From assembly GCF_033958435.1 (NCBI RefSeq), contig NC_134137.1:320353501-320417500 (forward strand): DNA of 64,000 nt, read 5' to 3'. Position numbers and translations under genes: made by a program. Under the pieces are notes generated by a model. It was not told the origin of the DNA. It saw nothing but the letters and a program-made list of their open reading frames with translations, and ran no database searches. Positions 45,006 through 56,702 of this stretch are shown in pieces. The stretch is from Carettochelys insculpta (lineage: Eukaryota > Chordata > Testudines > Carettochelyidae). Position 1 is the first letter of the stretch, and the number at the start of each line of letters is the position of its first letter.

Positions 45006-47027
45006 ATGTTCTGCCTCAAAGTCATTTCACCAGTGAGAGATTAGGCCCCTGATTATTACGGGAAGGCCGGGGGGGAGAAAAGTGAAGTGGGAACTTAGTA
45101 ATAAAATGTTAAAGTTTTCTATGGTCAAACGCTCCCATCCCCCAACTGCTGTATGGTATGATATATGCTGGTTGTTTCCCACCTGCCACGCCAGAGCTGG
45201 CTCTATTTCATTTGTGACTGTGTAGGCATATTCATCCTCAAAGAAAGGTTCAAAGAGTGGTATTTAAAAACAGTTTTGAAATAAACCATACACTTGAAAA
45301 ATGGCACTATAAAATTCTTCTATATTTGATAATCCTTTTATAAAATACCTCTATAAAACAATTCTTAAATCTAAAAATGAACGTCTGCTTTCCTGATCCC
45401 CACTGTCACATAATGCTTCCATATCTATTACCATGCCACCTCATTTCCATCCCTTAGCTAGCTTTAACTTTGCCATGCAAAAATAAGCTATTAGGAAATC
45501 CTAAAATCCCATTTGCTATTCCAGAGATCTGCTATTATTGCAACATAAGTCAGTCCAAAGAGAAACATATTTTACTGGCTGTAAAATGGACTTGAAAATT
45601 CTGTCTTGCAAAATCTACAAGCCTTTCACAAGGCACACTCACAGCGGGTAATCCTTGCTCCTGGTGGTTCTGGGGATTAGCTCTCTTCCAAATCCAACAC
45701 CCACCCTTGCAGTTTCTCAACCCATTGACCTTTCTCTCACACTGCAGCTCATCTTACGCTCTGTCATCTTATGTTCAACTAAGCTTCATCCTGTGACCAA
45801 CCTAAATACCCCATGTGTGGTCTATCACACTAATATGCCCCTTTGTGGCTTCCTTCACCTTTTCAGGTCTGGTGTGAGGTGAGCACCCATCATGATGCTG
45901 TACACATATGGAAACCTGCACCGTCACAACAACTATCATCACATTTCATAAACAATACACAGAATAAGCATTTCACTTTGATCCAAAGAAGGATTCTTTT
46001 ACTCCACCGACATATCACTGCCATGGAATATTTATGGAATTCTGACATATTACAAAATTATATTCTTTTCACAATCTTTCTTGACTATTATAAAGCAATT
46101 TAAAAGCAACAGTGTAAATCCAATAGGATATTTCCATTGCAAAACAAAACAAGGGGACAGAGTTGGATAGCAAAGTAAATCGAGAGGGATGGTAATGAAG
46201 GATGAAGAGTCATATAGGGTGGTCATATTTATTCCTGTTTTTTTATTTAAAGGAGTTCCCAAAATTTAAAATGGGTTGGCATATATGTTCCTCTGAAGAG
46301 TATCCCAGCTCCATCAAGTCTTACGATGCCCACCAGTGGGGCTTCTGTCCCACAGACATTTGCAAGTCCGCAGTCTGGGGGCATTTCAGTCTAGTGATTT
46401 AGGTCAGGATTAACAGTGGGGTTACTCGTGAGTGTGGAAAGCAGGATTTTGCCACTAGCATGGAGCTACACACACAATTTTATTTCTGTACCGTTGAATA
46501 GAACCACTTCTGGAGTTGGAACCCCACCAGTACACTCTACCTTATGCAACAGCAGGGAGGCAGTTTCACTAAAAGACTTTGAGCAAACATTGATTCTTCT
46601 TAGAAAATTTGCCTTTAATGTCCACACCCAGCAAGAAGAACTTTCGTTTGCACCAGACTGGGAGCATACCAGATGAAGAAAACTATCTGAGATTAAGACA
46701 TTCTTAACTTCCAAATTCTTCCAATTCTACTCAAGTTAGCAAATATTTGCAGCTTAGTGTAATTTTGGATCTCAATTTTTGGTGATTCCATTCAGAAGAA
46801 CAACATAATAGAAGTAGTTGTAGTAGTTAGTAAGTAGTAAGCCTCTTCCATGCCTACATCTTGGCACATAGGCCATTGATGACTACTCACCAGTGTTCCC
46901 TGTCTTGGGCAATCTTTTCCAATTCTGATCAGGTGTATCCTGTCTTTGTTGTGTCTGTCTTCAGGTCTCTGCACCAGAATGCTCCATTGGCTCCAATGGA
47001 CCAATGCCTTAAGTGAGAAAAAAACAT
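45006..47027. other. Unannotated stretch
   Basis: No recognisable gene or repeat in 2 kb. Frames of 60-86 codons have no motifs. Confidence 0.4.
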
Positions 47028-48690
47028 ACCTATGTCTACACAGCAGACTTATTTCAAAATAAGCTATTCTGGAAGAGCGTATTTCAAAATAACACAGCTA
47101 CACACAAAGGCCATTTCTACACAGGCCACTTTCTTCAAAAGTGGCATGGTAATATGCAGCCTGAAATATGCTAAGGAGGCACGGATGCAAATTCCCCGTG
47201 CCTCATTAGCATAACATCACATGATTTGGAGTCTGGAAGACCGTTCTGGACTCCAAAACACCATGTAGAAGCGTGGCCCCGGGGGAGCTTCCAGAAGGAA
47301 GTCCTTCTTCCAGAGACCCCTTCTTCCTGAAAATTTTTGGGGAAATGGCCAAAATGCATTTCAAAATAGCAGAGAGCTATTTCAAAAGACAACATCTACA
47401 CCCTGTGAGGGACCACAGCCAGAAGCATACTATAGTGACTTCAGTGAGGGCAAATAGATGGGCTGTTGGGTCAGTGCCTTTATGTTTCCCCGGGACTGAG
47501 GCTTGTCAAGGATCAGCCTGCAGCTGCAGGAGACTAATCCAGCACTGTGGTTAATCAAGCACCTGCAGGCAATTAAGGCCTGTGGAACCCTTTTAAAAGG
47601 CTTTCCCCTGAGGTAAGGGGGTGGGGGGGTGGAGAAAGGGAATGGTCCAGGAAGGAGGAAAGAACTGCAGGAGACAGCCTGCAAGAGGGAAAGGCAGTAG
47701 CCAGTAGAAGATACCAGAGAAAGTGTCTGGGGAAGTGGCCCATGGAGGAGGCTAGTGCACTTTGGGCTGAGGGAGACAGTCACTCCTGCAGCAGCTACCT
47801 AGGGTCCTTGGGTCAGAACCTGGATCGAGTGGGAGGGGACCAGGTTCCCCCCAGGCTGCTCCACATCCTCTAAGGCAGTTTGGAAGGGTGAGGAGGAGAC
47901 CCAACATCCATGGGGGACGCCCCCATTTATGACTGTGCCAATGATGAGAAGGGCTCAATAAGCTGTGCCCTGCCCCTAGGAAAACTGGGAGGAAGAGCAA
48001 AAAAGGAAACAGTGAGCCTCTGAGGCATCTCTTTAACTGCCACAAAGCGCAGCACCCCCAGAGAATGACTCAGGACTTTGCCACAACACATACAGACTAT
48101 TTCAAAATACAGCCATTGGATGCACTATGGCTTATTTTGAAACAGGCTTTATTCCCTGTCTTAGCAACCTCTATTTTGAATACCTATTTTGACATAGGCG
48201 TTGTTCCTTGTGAAAAGAGATTTACTCACAGGCTATGTCTACACTAGCACTGCCCTTTCAAAAGGAGGATGCTAATGAGACACATCAGGATATGCTAATG
48301 AGATGTTGCAATGAATATGCAGTGCCTCATTAGCATAGAGGTGGCTGCAGCATTTCATAAGTGCCACTCTTGATCATGTGTGGCTCATCTACGTGGGGTC
48401 CTTTTCAAAAGGATGCCAGAGACTTCAAAATCCCCTTATTCCTATCACCAAATAAGGGAATAAGGGGATTTGAAATCTGCATGGTCCTTTCAAAAAGGAC
48501 CCCATGTAGATGAGCCGTGCAAGATTGAAGTGTCATGGCTGCCATTATGCTAATGATTCATTATGCATATTCATTGCAGCACCTTATTAGCATATCCTGA
48601 TGCGTGTTATTAGCATTCCCCTTTTGAAAGGGGTTGCTAGTGTAGACACAGTCACACAGTTGTTTTGAAATAGTGGCTGTAGATACATAC
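47028..48690. mobile_element. Possible large non-autonomous MITE-like element holding nested repeats
   Basis: ACCTATGTCTACACAGCAGA at the left and GTAGATACATACCCAT at the right look like decayed inverted ends, each next to CAT. The interior has TATTTCAAAATAA / TATTTTGAAATA motifs near both sides (47040-47095, 48090-48215, 48660-48672). A smaller MITE-like piece starts at 47109 (GGCCATTTCTAC to about 47278), and 48231-48653 is nested. An LTR-like segment may cover 47405-47650. The whole is speculative. Confidence 0.3.
48231..48653. mobile_element. Foldback MITE, family 1 (423 bp), ACA target duplication
   Basis: The ends GGCTATGTCTAC and GTAGACACAGTC are flanked by ACA (48228-48230 and 48654-48656). 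The body matches 10490-10925 block for block (GATATGCTAATGAG, AAAGGATGCC, ATTAGCATATCCTGA), with more decay. Confidence 0.88.
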
Positions 48691-49199
48691 CCATAGGCTT
48701 TTACTACCTGAGTACAAGAAATAAACAGGTTACAGTAATAAATTCCAAAGATAATAGATTTAGTGGGGCTGATTCTCTGCCACACCAGATTTCTGTACCA
48801 TTTGGTTATAAAGGAAGCTTCCATTCAAAAAAACAACAGCTACGTGTATTCCTGTTTTAAACATGTAGGCAATCAGTGATGATGGACTGTGCCTTTTTTT
48901 TAATATCCTCTCATTTTATGTTACTGCTTATTTTGCACCGATGTCACTAAGAACAATTTGTTTTAGCTTTGCTGAACGACAGGATGTCTTGTTTATTGCA
49001 CCGTTTCTAGCAAGCATCTTTTTCAAGCTACCATACTTGAGCAAGAAAACTTCAAAAACAGACCACAGCACGAAACTGCTGAGCTACAATTCATGTGCAA
49101 ACATGATACCATCAGAATGGGTCTAAATAGAGGCTGGGATTGGCTGGCTCATTACAATAAGTAACTTTCCGCTTTAGCTCTTCTCACCTTCTTATGAAC
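48691..49199. other. Unannotated stretch
   Basis: No recognisable gene or repeat. Confidence 0.4.
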
Positions 49200-49317
49200 T
49201 TCATAGATGTATAAATCTCCGCCATATGAAGCTTTCACTTCATGCACTGACTTGTCAATCTTTAATGTGCCACAGGATTCCTCAGTTTTGCTGAAACAGA
49301 CTACCACGGCTACCTCG
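49200..49317 (+). mobile_element. B-type PLE tail, diverged
   Basis: ATATGAAGCTTTCACTTC, AATGTGCCACAGGATTCCTC and ACCACGGCTACCTCGCTG. It is older than the A-type pair that abuts it. Confidence 0.65.
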
Positions 49318-49326
49318 CTGAAACCT

Positions 49327-49953
49327 AACAAAATAATTTATTAGGTGAAGAGCTTTTGTGGGACAGACCCATTTCTTCAGGTCCCACTCATCACCTAATA
49401 AATTATTTTGTTAGTGTTTAAAGTGCTACATGACTGCTGGTTTCTTTTGTTAGAATACAGACTAACATGGCTACCTGTTAGGCTGTGTCTAGACTAGCCC
49501 CCAACTTTGAAGGGGGCATGGTAATTAGGGGGTCGGGAGATTACTAACGAAGTCCTGCGGTGCATATGCAGCACTTCATTAGGCTGTATCTCCCCTGCAG
49601 CAACTTCAAAGTTTCACACTCTGAAGTGCCAGCTTGCGCGTAGCCGTGGGTGAGCCACGGGTACTTCGAACTGCCCACACTCCTCTGAAGTCCCTTTACT
49701 CCTTTGAGTATTCCTCAAAGTATTGAGGAGTAAAGGGACTTCGAAGGAGTGTGGGCACTTCGAAGCACCTGCGGCTCACCCACGGCTACACACGAGCTGG
49801 CACTTCGAAGTATTACACTTCAAAGTTGCCACAGGAGATTTAGCCTAATGAAATGCTGCACATGCACCGCAGCACTTCGTTAATAATCTCCCAACCCTCT
49901 AACTACCATGCTCCCTTTGAAGTTGGGGGCAAGTCTAGACACAGCCTTACTCT
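49327..49953. mobile_element. A-type PLE tail, inverted pair, 9-bp target duplication, MITE nested inside
   Basis: CTGAAACCT flanks it (49318-49326 and 49954-49962). The left arm reads AACAAAATAATTTATTAGG to about 49382. The right arm is CACCTAATAAATTATTTTG, TTAGTGTTTAAAGTGCTAC and GGCTACCTGTTA. The element at 49481-49946 interrupts its final bases, which resume as CTCT at 49950-49953. Confidence 0.85.
49481..49946. mobile_element. Foldback MITE, family 3 (466 bp), TTA target duplication
   Basis: The ends GGCTGTGTCTAG and CTAGACACAGCC are perfect inverted repeats flanked by TTA on both sides (49478-49480 and 49947-49949). The body is a long palindrome turning near 49710-49725 (TATTCCTCAAAGTATTG). 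The arms hold ACTTCGAAG and CTCACCCACGGCTAC. TTA is the only classic Harbinger-type site among these elements. Confidence 0.9.
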
Positions 49954-49962
49954 CTGAAACCT

Positions 49963-51392
49963 GTCATCTTTACATAAGATTCAAAAAGAAACTGGGTGTC
50001 CAATTCCCACTGAAAGTCAATGGGAGAGAGGTGCATAACTGCCCTTTCAAATCCCCTTTTCACATTGTTAGTATAGGTTGAATCTCTAATCTAATCTAAT
50101 CCAGCACTCTGGGGACCTGACAGGTGCCGGATGAGAGAATTTGCTGGCCCATGGCAGGTCAGTATTGTCTAACACGTTACCAACACTCCCTTTGCTTTCT
50201 GGACTCTTAGAAGACATTTAGGAGTAAATTACAGCTAAATAACAACACAGACCACTGAGAGCCAGAACTGGTGGTTAGAAACAAACTTTATGGGGCCATG
50301 GGAAATTTGGGCATATCCATGATAAGTGGGCATCCAGCTAACTAAAATCATGCCAGACTGTGGATGTTGCTGGACAAAAGAGTTCCAGATTAGAGAGGTT
50401 CAACCTATTATTGAATGGTTAAGCAGTTGTTTGCAAAGATCCTGTACCAGAACACTGACCAGCTCTAACCTCCAGAGGAGCCAAATGTTAGTGCTGTTTC
50501 TTGTAAAGTGGGCAAATCTGCACCCTTTCAAAGTACACAGCTTGCAGAGATTGCTGTTTCATATGCTCACCTTCTAAATGTGGACTCTAAAGGAGAGTGT
50601 GCTGTCAAGTGTACCAGCCACAGTATACAGAATTTATGGAATAAGTAAATTTCATTCCAAGCCAAGTGAGGTTCAGTTTGTGTTTGGCCTCTTGGTTTGT
50701 GAGATAGAATGCAGTTATTTGTGTGTGTGTGTGTGTGTGTGTGCGCGCGCTAGTGTTACTTACCACAAGGAAGATGGACCCATGGAAACATTAAAAAAAA
50801 AATAGGGGTTACTAATTCTATCTGAGGAGAAATATCTTCTCTCTTTAGAAAACCTGTTTTTATTTTAAACTTGTCCACAAACTAACAGGTGTTTCCAGTC
50901 ACTACAATCTTGTTCTGTCATGATCTGGTTTCCTCAAATGTTAATAGTAAATTAGGTTGTGTTTGTATTTTCACTTCTCCGTTTTGACGTGGTTTATCTC
51001 AGCATACAGGAAAATTACTGAAGAGAGAATAAATGCAAAGTGTCAGGGAAAGAGCATGTGCCGTCACCCACTCTAAAAATTTTACATGTGTACAACTGCG
51101 GTAGTTTCACATCTACCCCTCCACCAGCCACCTTTAGAGGTGCGGTACAGAGCAAATAGTTACCTTGCTTAATGTAAACCACAATTTCTTACCCTGACAG
51201 AAGCTTTAAAAAGTATATTGGATGTAAAGAGTTGATCTAAGGCAAGCTTCATGTTTAAATCAATAATTCTGGAGCTCACAGGTGGTTTTAGATCTTGTAC
51301 TACATTATTTGTTCCATTTTAAAATAGGGTTTTGTGTGGGAATTTAGCTTTTGTGCAAGAATTGGGCTTGGCAGCCGGGAAAAGTGAAGTGA
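49963..51392. other. Unannotated stretch
   Basis: Nothing recognised except the TG microsatellite at 50720-50750. Frames of 75-83 codons near 50326-50805 have no motifs. Confidence 0.4.
50720..50750. repeat. TG/CG microsatellite
   Basis: A TG run that ends in GCGCGCGC. Confidence 0.9.
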
Positions 51393-51595
51393 TCTAGGCA
51401 GATAAAACACTTGACTAGGAATCAACAGACCCGGGCTGTGATTTCAACTCTGTTGTTGGGTGACAGAAACATCACCTCTCTGTGCTTCAGTTTCTCCAAC
51501 TGTAAAACGGTAATGTTGTCTGTCTCCTTTCTAAAGTTGTCTGATATTTACTGATGGAAAGAATTGTGTAAGAGCTAGGTATTATTTACTCGCTA
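51393..51595 (+). mobile_element. MIR-type CORE-SINE
   Basis: The segments GACTAGGAATCAACAGACCC, GGGCTGTGATTTCAACTC, CCTCTCTGTGCTTCAGTTTC and CAACTGTAAAACGGTAATG follow the MIR consensus order, and it ends near GAGCTAGGTATTATT. It is an old amniote SINE with no function visible. Confidence 0.85.
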
Positions 51596-51699
51596 AACAC
51601 GTACAGCTTGGGAAGTTGCAGCCAAGTTTCCATTCTACTAACAGGCTTCAAACCTGACACTGTAGGCCTATCTTTAGGTTTCAGATAGAGTGACCAACT

Positions 51700-51885
51700 A
51701 GCACGAGTAAAAAATCAGGAGTCTAGTAGCACTTTAAAGACTAACAAAATAATTTATTAGGTGGTGAGCTTTCATGGGATAGCACCTAATAAATTATTTT
51801 GTTAGTCTTTAAAGTGCTACTGGACTGCTTTTTTGTTTTGATAGTATATAGACTAACATGGCTATCTCTCTGCTACTATGAAAAA
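51700..51885. mobile_element. A-type PLE tail, inverted pair
   Basis: The left arm to about 51780 is the reverse (TAGCACTTTAAAGACTAAC, AATAATTTATTAGGTGGTG). The right arm is forward (CACCTAATAAATTATTTTG, TTAGTCTTTAAAGTGCTAC, CTAACATGGCTATCTCTC). The arms meet near GGGATAGCACC. Both arms are highly similar, so this is a younger copy. Confidence 0.85.
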
Positions 51886-53134
51886 TCTGGATATGAGGTG
51901 GGAAATAATCAGTGCCTATATAAGACAATGCCCAAAATATTGGGAATGTAATGATAAAATTGGGACATCTGGTTGCCCCAGTTTCAGAGGCTAGCTCATC
52001 TCCATCTCGGTATAACCCAGGGCCTCTTTCCCAGTATTGGCAGCATCAATTATTACCAAGTGCAGTGTTCTTTTTTGACTATTTTGAATATTTACCTATC
52101 TCCCTACTGGGAACTGGACTGCTGCCTCCAAACAGACACCAGATGATGATAAAGTTCAGTTGCTGCCAACATTGGATGCATTTACCCCTTATTTTTTACT
52201 TTTAACTGGGTATTGCAATAAAAGAAAAGACAATGTCTTTAAAACAATGTGTCAGGAGATCCAATCCAATGTCCTATGAAGGTAGTAGAAACCTTTCCAC
52301 TGTGTTAAATAGGCATTCAGACAGGTACTAAGTGTTGTCCCTGACATTTACCTGAAAAATGCAGATTTGTATAAGCATAGGGCTGGACCCTCAGCTGCAC
52401 AGTGTTACATCTGTTGAGGCCTGGGGCCATTGAAGTACTTGTTCTGTAGGGTGGGTGCATGGTGGCAGAACACGGCACTTTAATGATGAGTAACAATAAT
52501 CCTTTGCAGGCGTGGACTTTGAAACATAGGCTTCAAGATGGAGGAAACTGGACATTATGAGACCAGGTACAGACCAATTAAGGCACCACCTCAACTGCTC
52601 CTGAAGTAAATGGAAGGCTAGCAACTGCTCCCTGGCTTTCCCCACCCCTCCATCGATCAGCAGCACAAGCCTCACCACACAGCAGCTGTTCTGCAGAAGA
52701 ACTTGTGGGAACTAGGCAGTGCCCTGGGAACACGCCCTCTCCCCCCTCTTTGCATATCACTTCCTCAAACTCTGCTGCAGTGTGATTCATGCCCAAGTGT
52801 TCTGTGGAACAGAGGTGAGCACGTGAGCTACTCTCTAACAGCTGAGTGCTGGGCACAATCGGTGATTATTTTTTTCCCCCGTTTCAAACCATTCACAAGC
52901 TGCAGTTACTCTAAAGAGTCCATTCTTCAGACTGTGGTGTTACAGAAGCGAAACCGAATTATTAAGCTTTCCTGTGCTCTCTTGACCGAGGCACCAACTA
53001 CATCTGGCTGTGTCCCAAGCCCTTAATAAAGCTGTCTATTAGTTTAGAACCAAGCGTCTCTCCCTGTTGTCTGGGCAGGGACAATTTCACTGCACAACAG
53101 CACAAGATACAAAAACAGAAATGTCATTACAGTA
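51886..53134. other. Unannotated; possible LTR-like end near 52960-53100
   Basis: AATAAAGCTGTCTATT followed by GCGTCTCTCCCTGTTG at 53024-53070 recalls the R/U5 part of a retroviral-type LTR. There is no second LTR, no primer site and no gene. The rest shows nothing recognisable. Confidence 0.3.
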
Positions 53135-53225
53135 TGAAACGAGCAGTCCTGTAGCCTCTTAAAGACTAACAATTTTATTTATGAAGTAATGAGCTGTTGT
53201 GGGAGAGACCCACTTCTTCAGCTTC
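53135..53225 (-). mobile_element. A-type PLE tail, single, reverse
   Basis: CCTCTTAAAGACTAACAAT, ATGAGCTGTTGTGGGAGAGA and CCCACTTCTTCAGC are the complement of the A tail. It is diverged. Confidence 0.7.
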
Positions 53226-54309
53226 TGGAGCAGAACTGAGTTATGAGCCTCAGCAGGGCCCCATGGTAGAAAAAGCAAGCAGGGGGGCACACTGTGGCTG
53301 CCACCAAGCAATGGACCCCTTGTACTGCCTGCTTGCTTGAGCACCAGTAACCCCTGCTGTCCTCTTGAATCTGTGTTGCTGTCTTCTCTAGTTGGCTGCC
53401 TGGAAGGCCTCCATGGCACACCGCAACACCATGTTGCCTTGGAAAGGGAAAACGGGAAAAAAAAGTCCAGAGTGGAAAAGAAGGAGAGTGGAAAAGTAGA
53501 GCTCAAGGTGGGTGGGTGCCTGCCTGCTCCTGGCTGCTGTCCTTGTTCCTCGGTGTCACCGAGGGGCACCAGAGAGGGTCAGCTGGCCCTCTCCCAGTTG
53601 TCACCCTTGCCCTGGTGTGAGACTGAAAGTGAGGAGGTTTGTGGCTGAGATAGGGGTCTCTCTGAGGCCAGTGCTCCATCTCTCACACTATTCCTAACTC
53701 TCTTCTGTGGGCGCGTACCTCACAGCTCACTGGGTTTTACAGTATGTCGCTCTTTTCCATGTTCTATATCTGTGCCGCCTTATCCACTCACCAGCTCAGC
53801 CATGGCCAGAGACTACCAGACTAGAACTGAACACTTCCAAACAACAAAAACAACCAGCATTACCAGAGAAAAAATAAATGGTCATGAACTGTCCCTGCTA
53901 TGTCTTCCATTTTCACAGACTTAGCATGGTCCCTAATATCATTCAAAGACTATTTAAGCAAGGCACGATGTAGCTGATACAATCTGTGCAGCTGGTGCTA
54001 GGGTACTGGCCAGCTAAAACAGCAACTCCTGAAGAACAGTGAAGTGTCAGTATGAGTTGTCAGTCTTTCACTTTACTTCTACAGGAGTTTTGCGTAAAAG
54101 CTGTTGATGTTTCAATATTCAGGCAATCATGCTGGTTCACCAACTCACTGTTTCACATCCTTAATCAAGTCCATGTTATCTGACAGAAACAACACTTCCT
54201 AGGGATAAGCAAATAATTTTAAGAGCTGTCTTTAGAAATTCGTTTCTCATAGCGTATCCAGAGAAAACAAAGGGATTAATGTCAGTTGAAAAATTCTCTA
54301 AAAGTTAAA
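53226..54309. other. Unannotated stretch
   Basis: No recognisable gene or repeat. Frames of 100-136 codons at 53159-53697 overlap on both strands and show no domain. Confidence 0.4.
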
Positions 54310-54570
54310 GAAATAGCCTGTCTGATTAAATTTCAGCAAGGGAGATTTAAGCTGGACATTAGAAAAAATTCCTTACATGCCAGGATGGTTAATTACTAGA
54401 AAAATTGCCTAGGGTGGTTGTAGAATCTCAATCACTGGAGATATTTAAGAGCAGGTTGGGGAAATATCCAACAGGGATGATATAGATGGTGCTTGGTCCT
54501 GCCACTGGGCTTGATGACCACTTGAGGTCCCTTCCAGTTCTAGCATTGTGTGATTTTATGATTCTATTAC
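54310..54570 (+). mobile_element. CR1 3' end fragment
   Basis: AGCTGGACATTAGAAAAAAT and AATATTTAAGAGCAGGTTG-like text follow the CR1 C-terminus as at 28560-28700. Then CTTGAGGTCCCTTCCAGTTC and a tail near TGTGATTTTATGATTCTATT. Stops are frequent. Confidence 0.85.
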
Positions 54571-54809
54571 TACATAGCTCTAGACTGTGCCTGTCTCTGT
54601 GTTGTTGCACCAGGGCAAGAGGAAATGCAAGGAGTCACTCCCCATTTACCTCCACTCTTAGCCTACTGCCAGGAACAGCAGGAGTAATTGCAGCTAGGCA
54701 GTGAAAAGACGGCCCAGTCCTTTGGGTACAATTACGTATGGAGCTGCTGGAGAAGGAAGGCTCACAGTGCTAAGACTGGGCTGAGGCTTAAAGTGACAAC
54801 TTCTTTCCT
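54571..54809. other. Unannotated short stretch
   Basis: Nothing recognised between the CR1 and MIR-like repeats. Confidence 0.35.
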
Positions 54810-54985
54810 TGTACTCTCCCCTTTGTTTGTATCTTGCTGTTGTCTCTTGCCTTATAATCTCACAATGCCACATTTAGGGCAGGGACCATCTTTTTTGCTT
54901 TGTATTCATGCAGCGCCTAGCACAATGTGGTCCTGGTGCATGATCAGGGTTCTTGGGTGCACCGATAATAGTAACATTTATCTCT
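54810..54985 (+). mobile_element. MIR/L2-related amniote repeat end
   Basis: TTTAGGGCAGGGACCATCTT, GCAGCGCCTAGCACAATGTG and GATAATAGTAAC. This tail is widespread in turtle DNA. I relate it to the MIR/L2 group by resemblance, not by a clear alignment. Confidence 0.55.
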
Positions 54986-55564
54986 TTGTGAGTCAATAAA
55001 AGAGTGTGTTAAATTATCTAGGTAAGTAGTACAAAGGTTGACACACACTTGGAGAGATACAATGGATGCAAATATAATTAAGTCACAAATGAATAAATCT
55101 GATGGCTTCAACCTCTGTCTAATCTGTAGTGAGCATTCATCCACTCCTCAAAAATCATAACAGACTGTCACACAGTTGATTTTCTGTATCTCAGAAGAGG
55201 CTAGGAGTTGGAGCTGGGCTTCACTTACAGCACTTATGGCTTAGGTCAGGTAGGGAGGTGTTTTTTTGGTGATATAGTTTAGCCAATAAACAACTGAAGC
55301 AATTATACCAAGCCACAATAAGCTATACATCTAGATTGCTTGGTAAGCTGGGTGCAAGCAAACAATGTGTGTTTTAACATGATTAAATGTAAATTGGACA
55401 CAGAATGTAGGCCACACTCTTGGAATGGGAGACTCTATCCTGGGAAACAGCAACTCTGAAAAAAATTAAAAGCAGATAATTCACTGAACATGAACGGCCG
55501 GAGACTCTCTGTGGCCTCAATTAAAAGTAAAGAGATTAATTTACTTTGCTGTTTGGCACTGATG
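54986..55564. other. Unannotated stretch
   Basis: No recognisable gene or repeat. Confidence 0.4.
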
Positions 55565-55765
55565 CAATATCTGCTGGAACACCTGCATTCAGGTCTGGTG
55601 TCTGCAATTCAAGTAGGGCGTTGAAAAATTTGAGGAAGTTCACAGACCAGTCACAAGAATGATCAAAGGATTAGGAAACGGCCCTCATAGTGATAAACTC
55701 AGGGAGTTCAATATGTTTAATTTAAACAAAGAGTAGGTAAAGGAGAAATCTGATTACAGTCTATA
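55565..55765 (+). mobile_element. CR1 ORF2 fragment, diverged
   Basis: TCACAAGAATGATCAAAGGA and GATAAACTCAGGGAGTTCAA, then TTTAATTTAAACAAAGAGTA, correspond to the CR1 block that encodes RMIKGL and RL.EL.LF.LEKRR. The frame is lost. Confidence 0.7.
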
Positions 55766-56699
55766 GTGATGTTGAGCAACCTACAACTCATATGCGGCCC
55801 CTCAGCGTTCTATGCATGGCCTGCAAGACATTTTGTTTATTGTTGCTCACATGCAGGGGTGCCAGGTTCAGCTGGTTTCTAAACACATAGGGTTTTTTTC
55901 CTTACCTGTATTACTAAAATGACACTCGCATAAAGCAAGGGCATATGAAGTGATGGGTGTGCCAGTTGCCCTACCGGCTGCTGTATATTACGTAACTTGG
56001 AAGGTGCTTGTTTGATTTTTGCAACCACGTACCACAACATAACAAAATAACCAAAGGTGTAATCTGAGACACATGTTCCCTGAGCTACACTGATTCAGAG
56101 ATCCTTCACCTGGGCACTGCATATTTTGTGCCCTACACTGTGCTGTCAATGCAGCTTCCTTGGAGGCTGGTATTTTTATGTCATTGGAGGAGGGAACTGG
56201 ACACTTGACATAATCGCAACTGAAGCCAAAATAAGCTGTACAGACTTAACTTGCAATTGTAACTGTCCTTCAACCTGGCCTGTACAGATCAGTTACTGAA
56301 TCCACCACATAAGTAGTGTGAGTGACCCCCGTCTCCCACCAGTCTTCTTATCGTTGTTTCAAACACGTTCAGAAGTCTCTGGGAGAGTCATACCACTCCT
56401 ATTGTGTCAGGAGAAGATCCCCTAATTTTGTAGGCAGCTCGACCAATAGACTTCTTTTCTCTGTGTAATGCTTAGAATTTGTGCAATATGAGTGTGACAC
56501 AGTGCCCCCATACGGTATGGAAATAGCTTTTTGAATATGAATATGCATAACTCACATATGCTTTATCCAAAATGGAAAGTGCCTATCATTCAAGGTCTGG
56601 TGATCCCCTGAATAGGTATATTTTATTTAAGTGTGTGTATCTTTCTTGTATGTGAAGTTAGAAGTATAAAGTATAAACTCATTTATTAATCTATGTCTC
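55766..56699. other. Unannotated stretch
   Basis: 55770-55870 (GAGCAACCTACAACTC, ATATGCGGCCCCTCAGCG) looks like the edge of a hAT-type short repeat but is too diverged to call. Otherwise nothing. Confidence 0.35.
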
Positions 56700-56702
56700 C
56701 TA

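Noticed and set aside
52960..53100. Solo retroviral LTR
   Set aside because: Only an AATAAAGCTGTC-like end is suggestive; no second boundary, duplication or internal genes could be seen.
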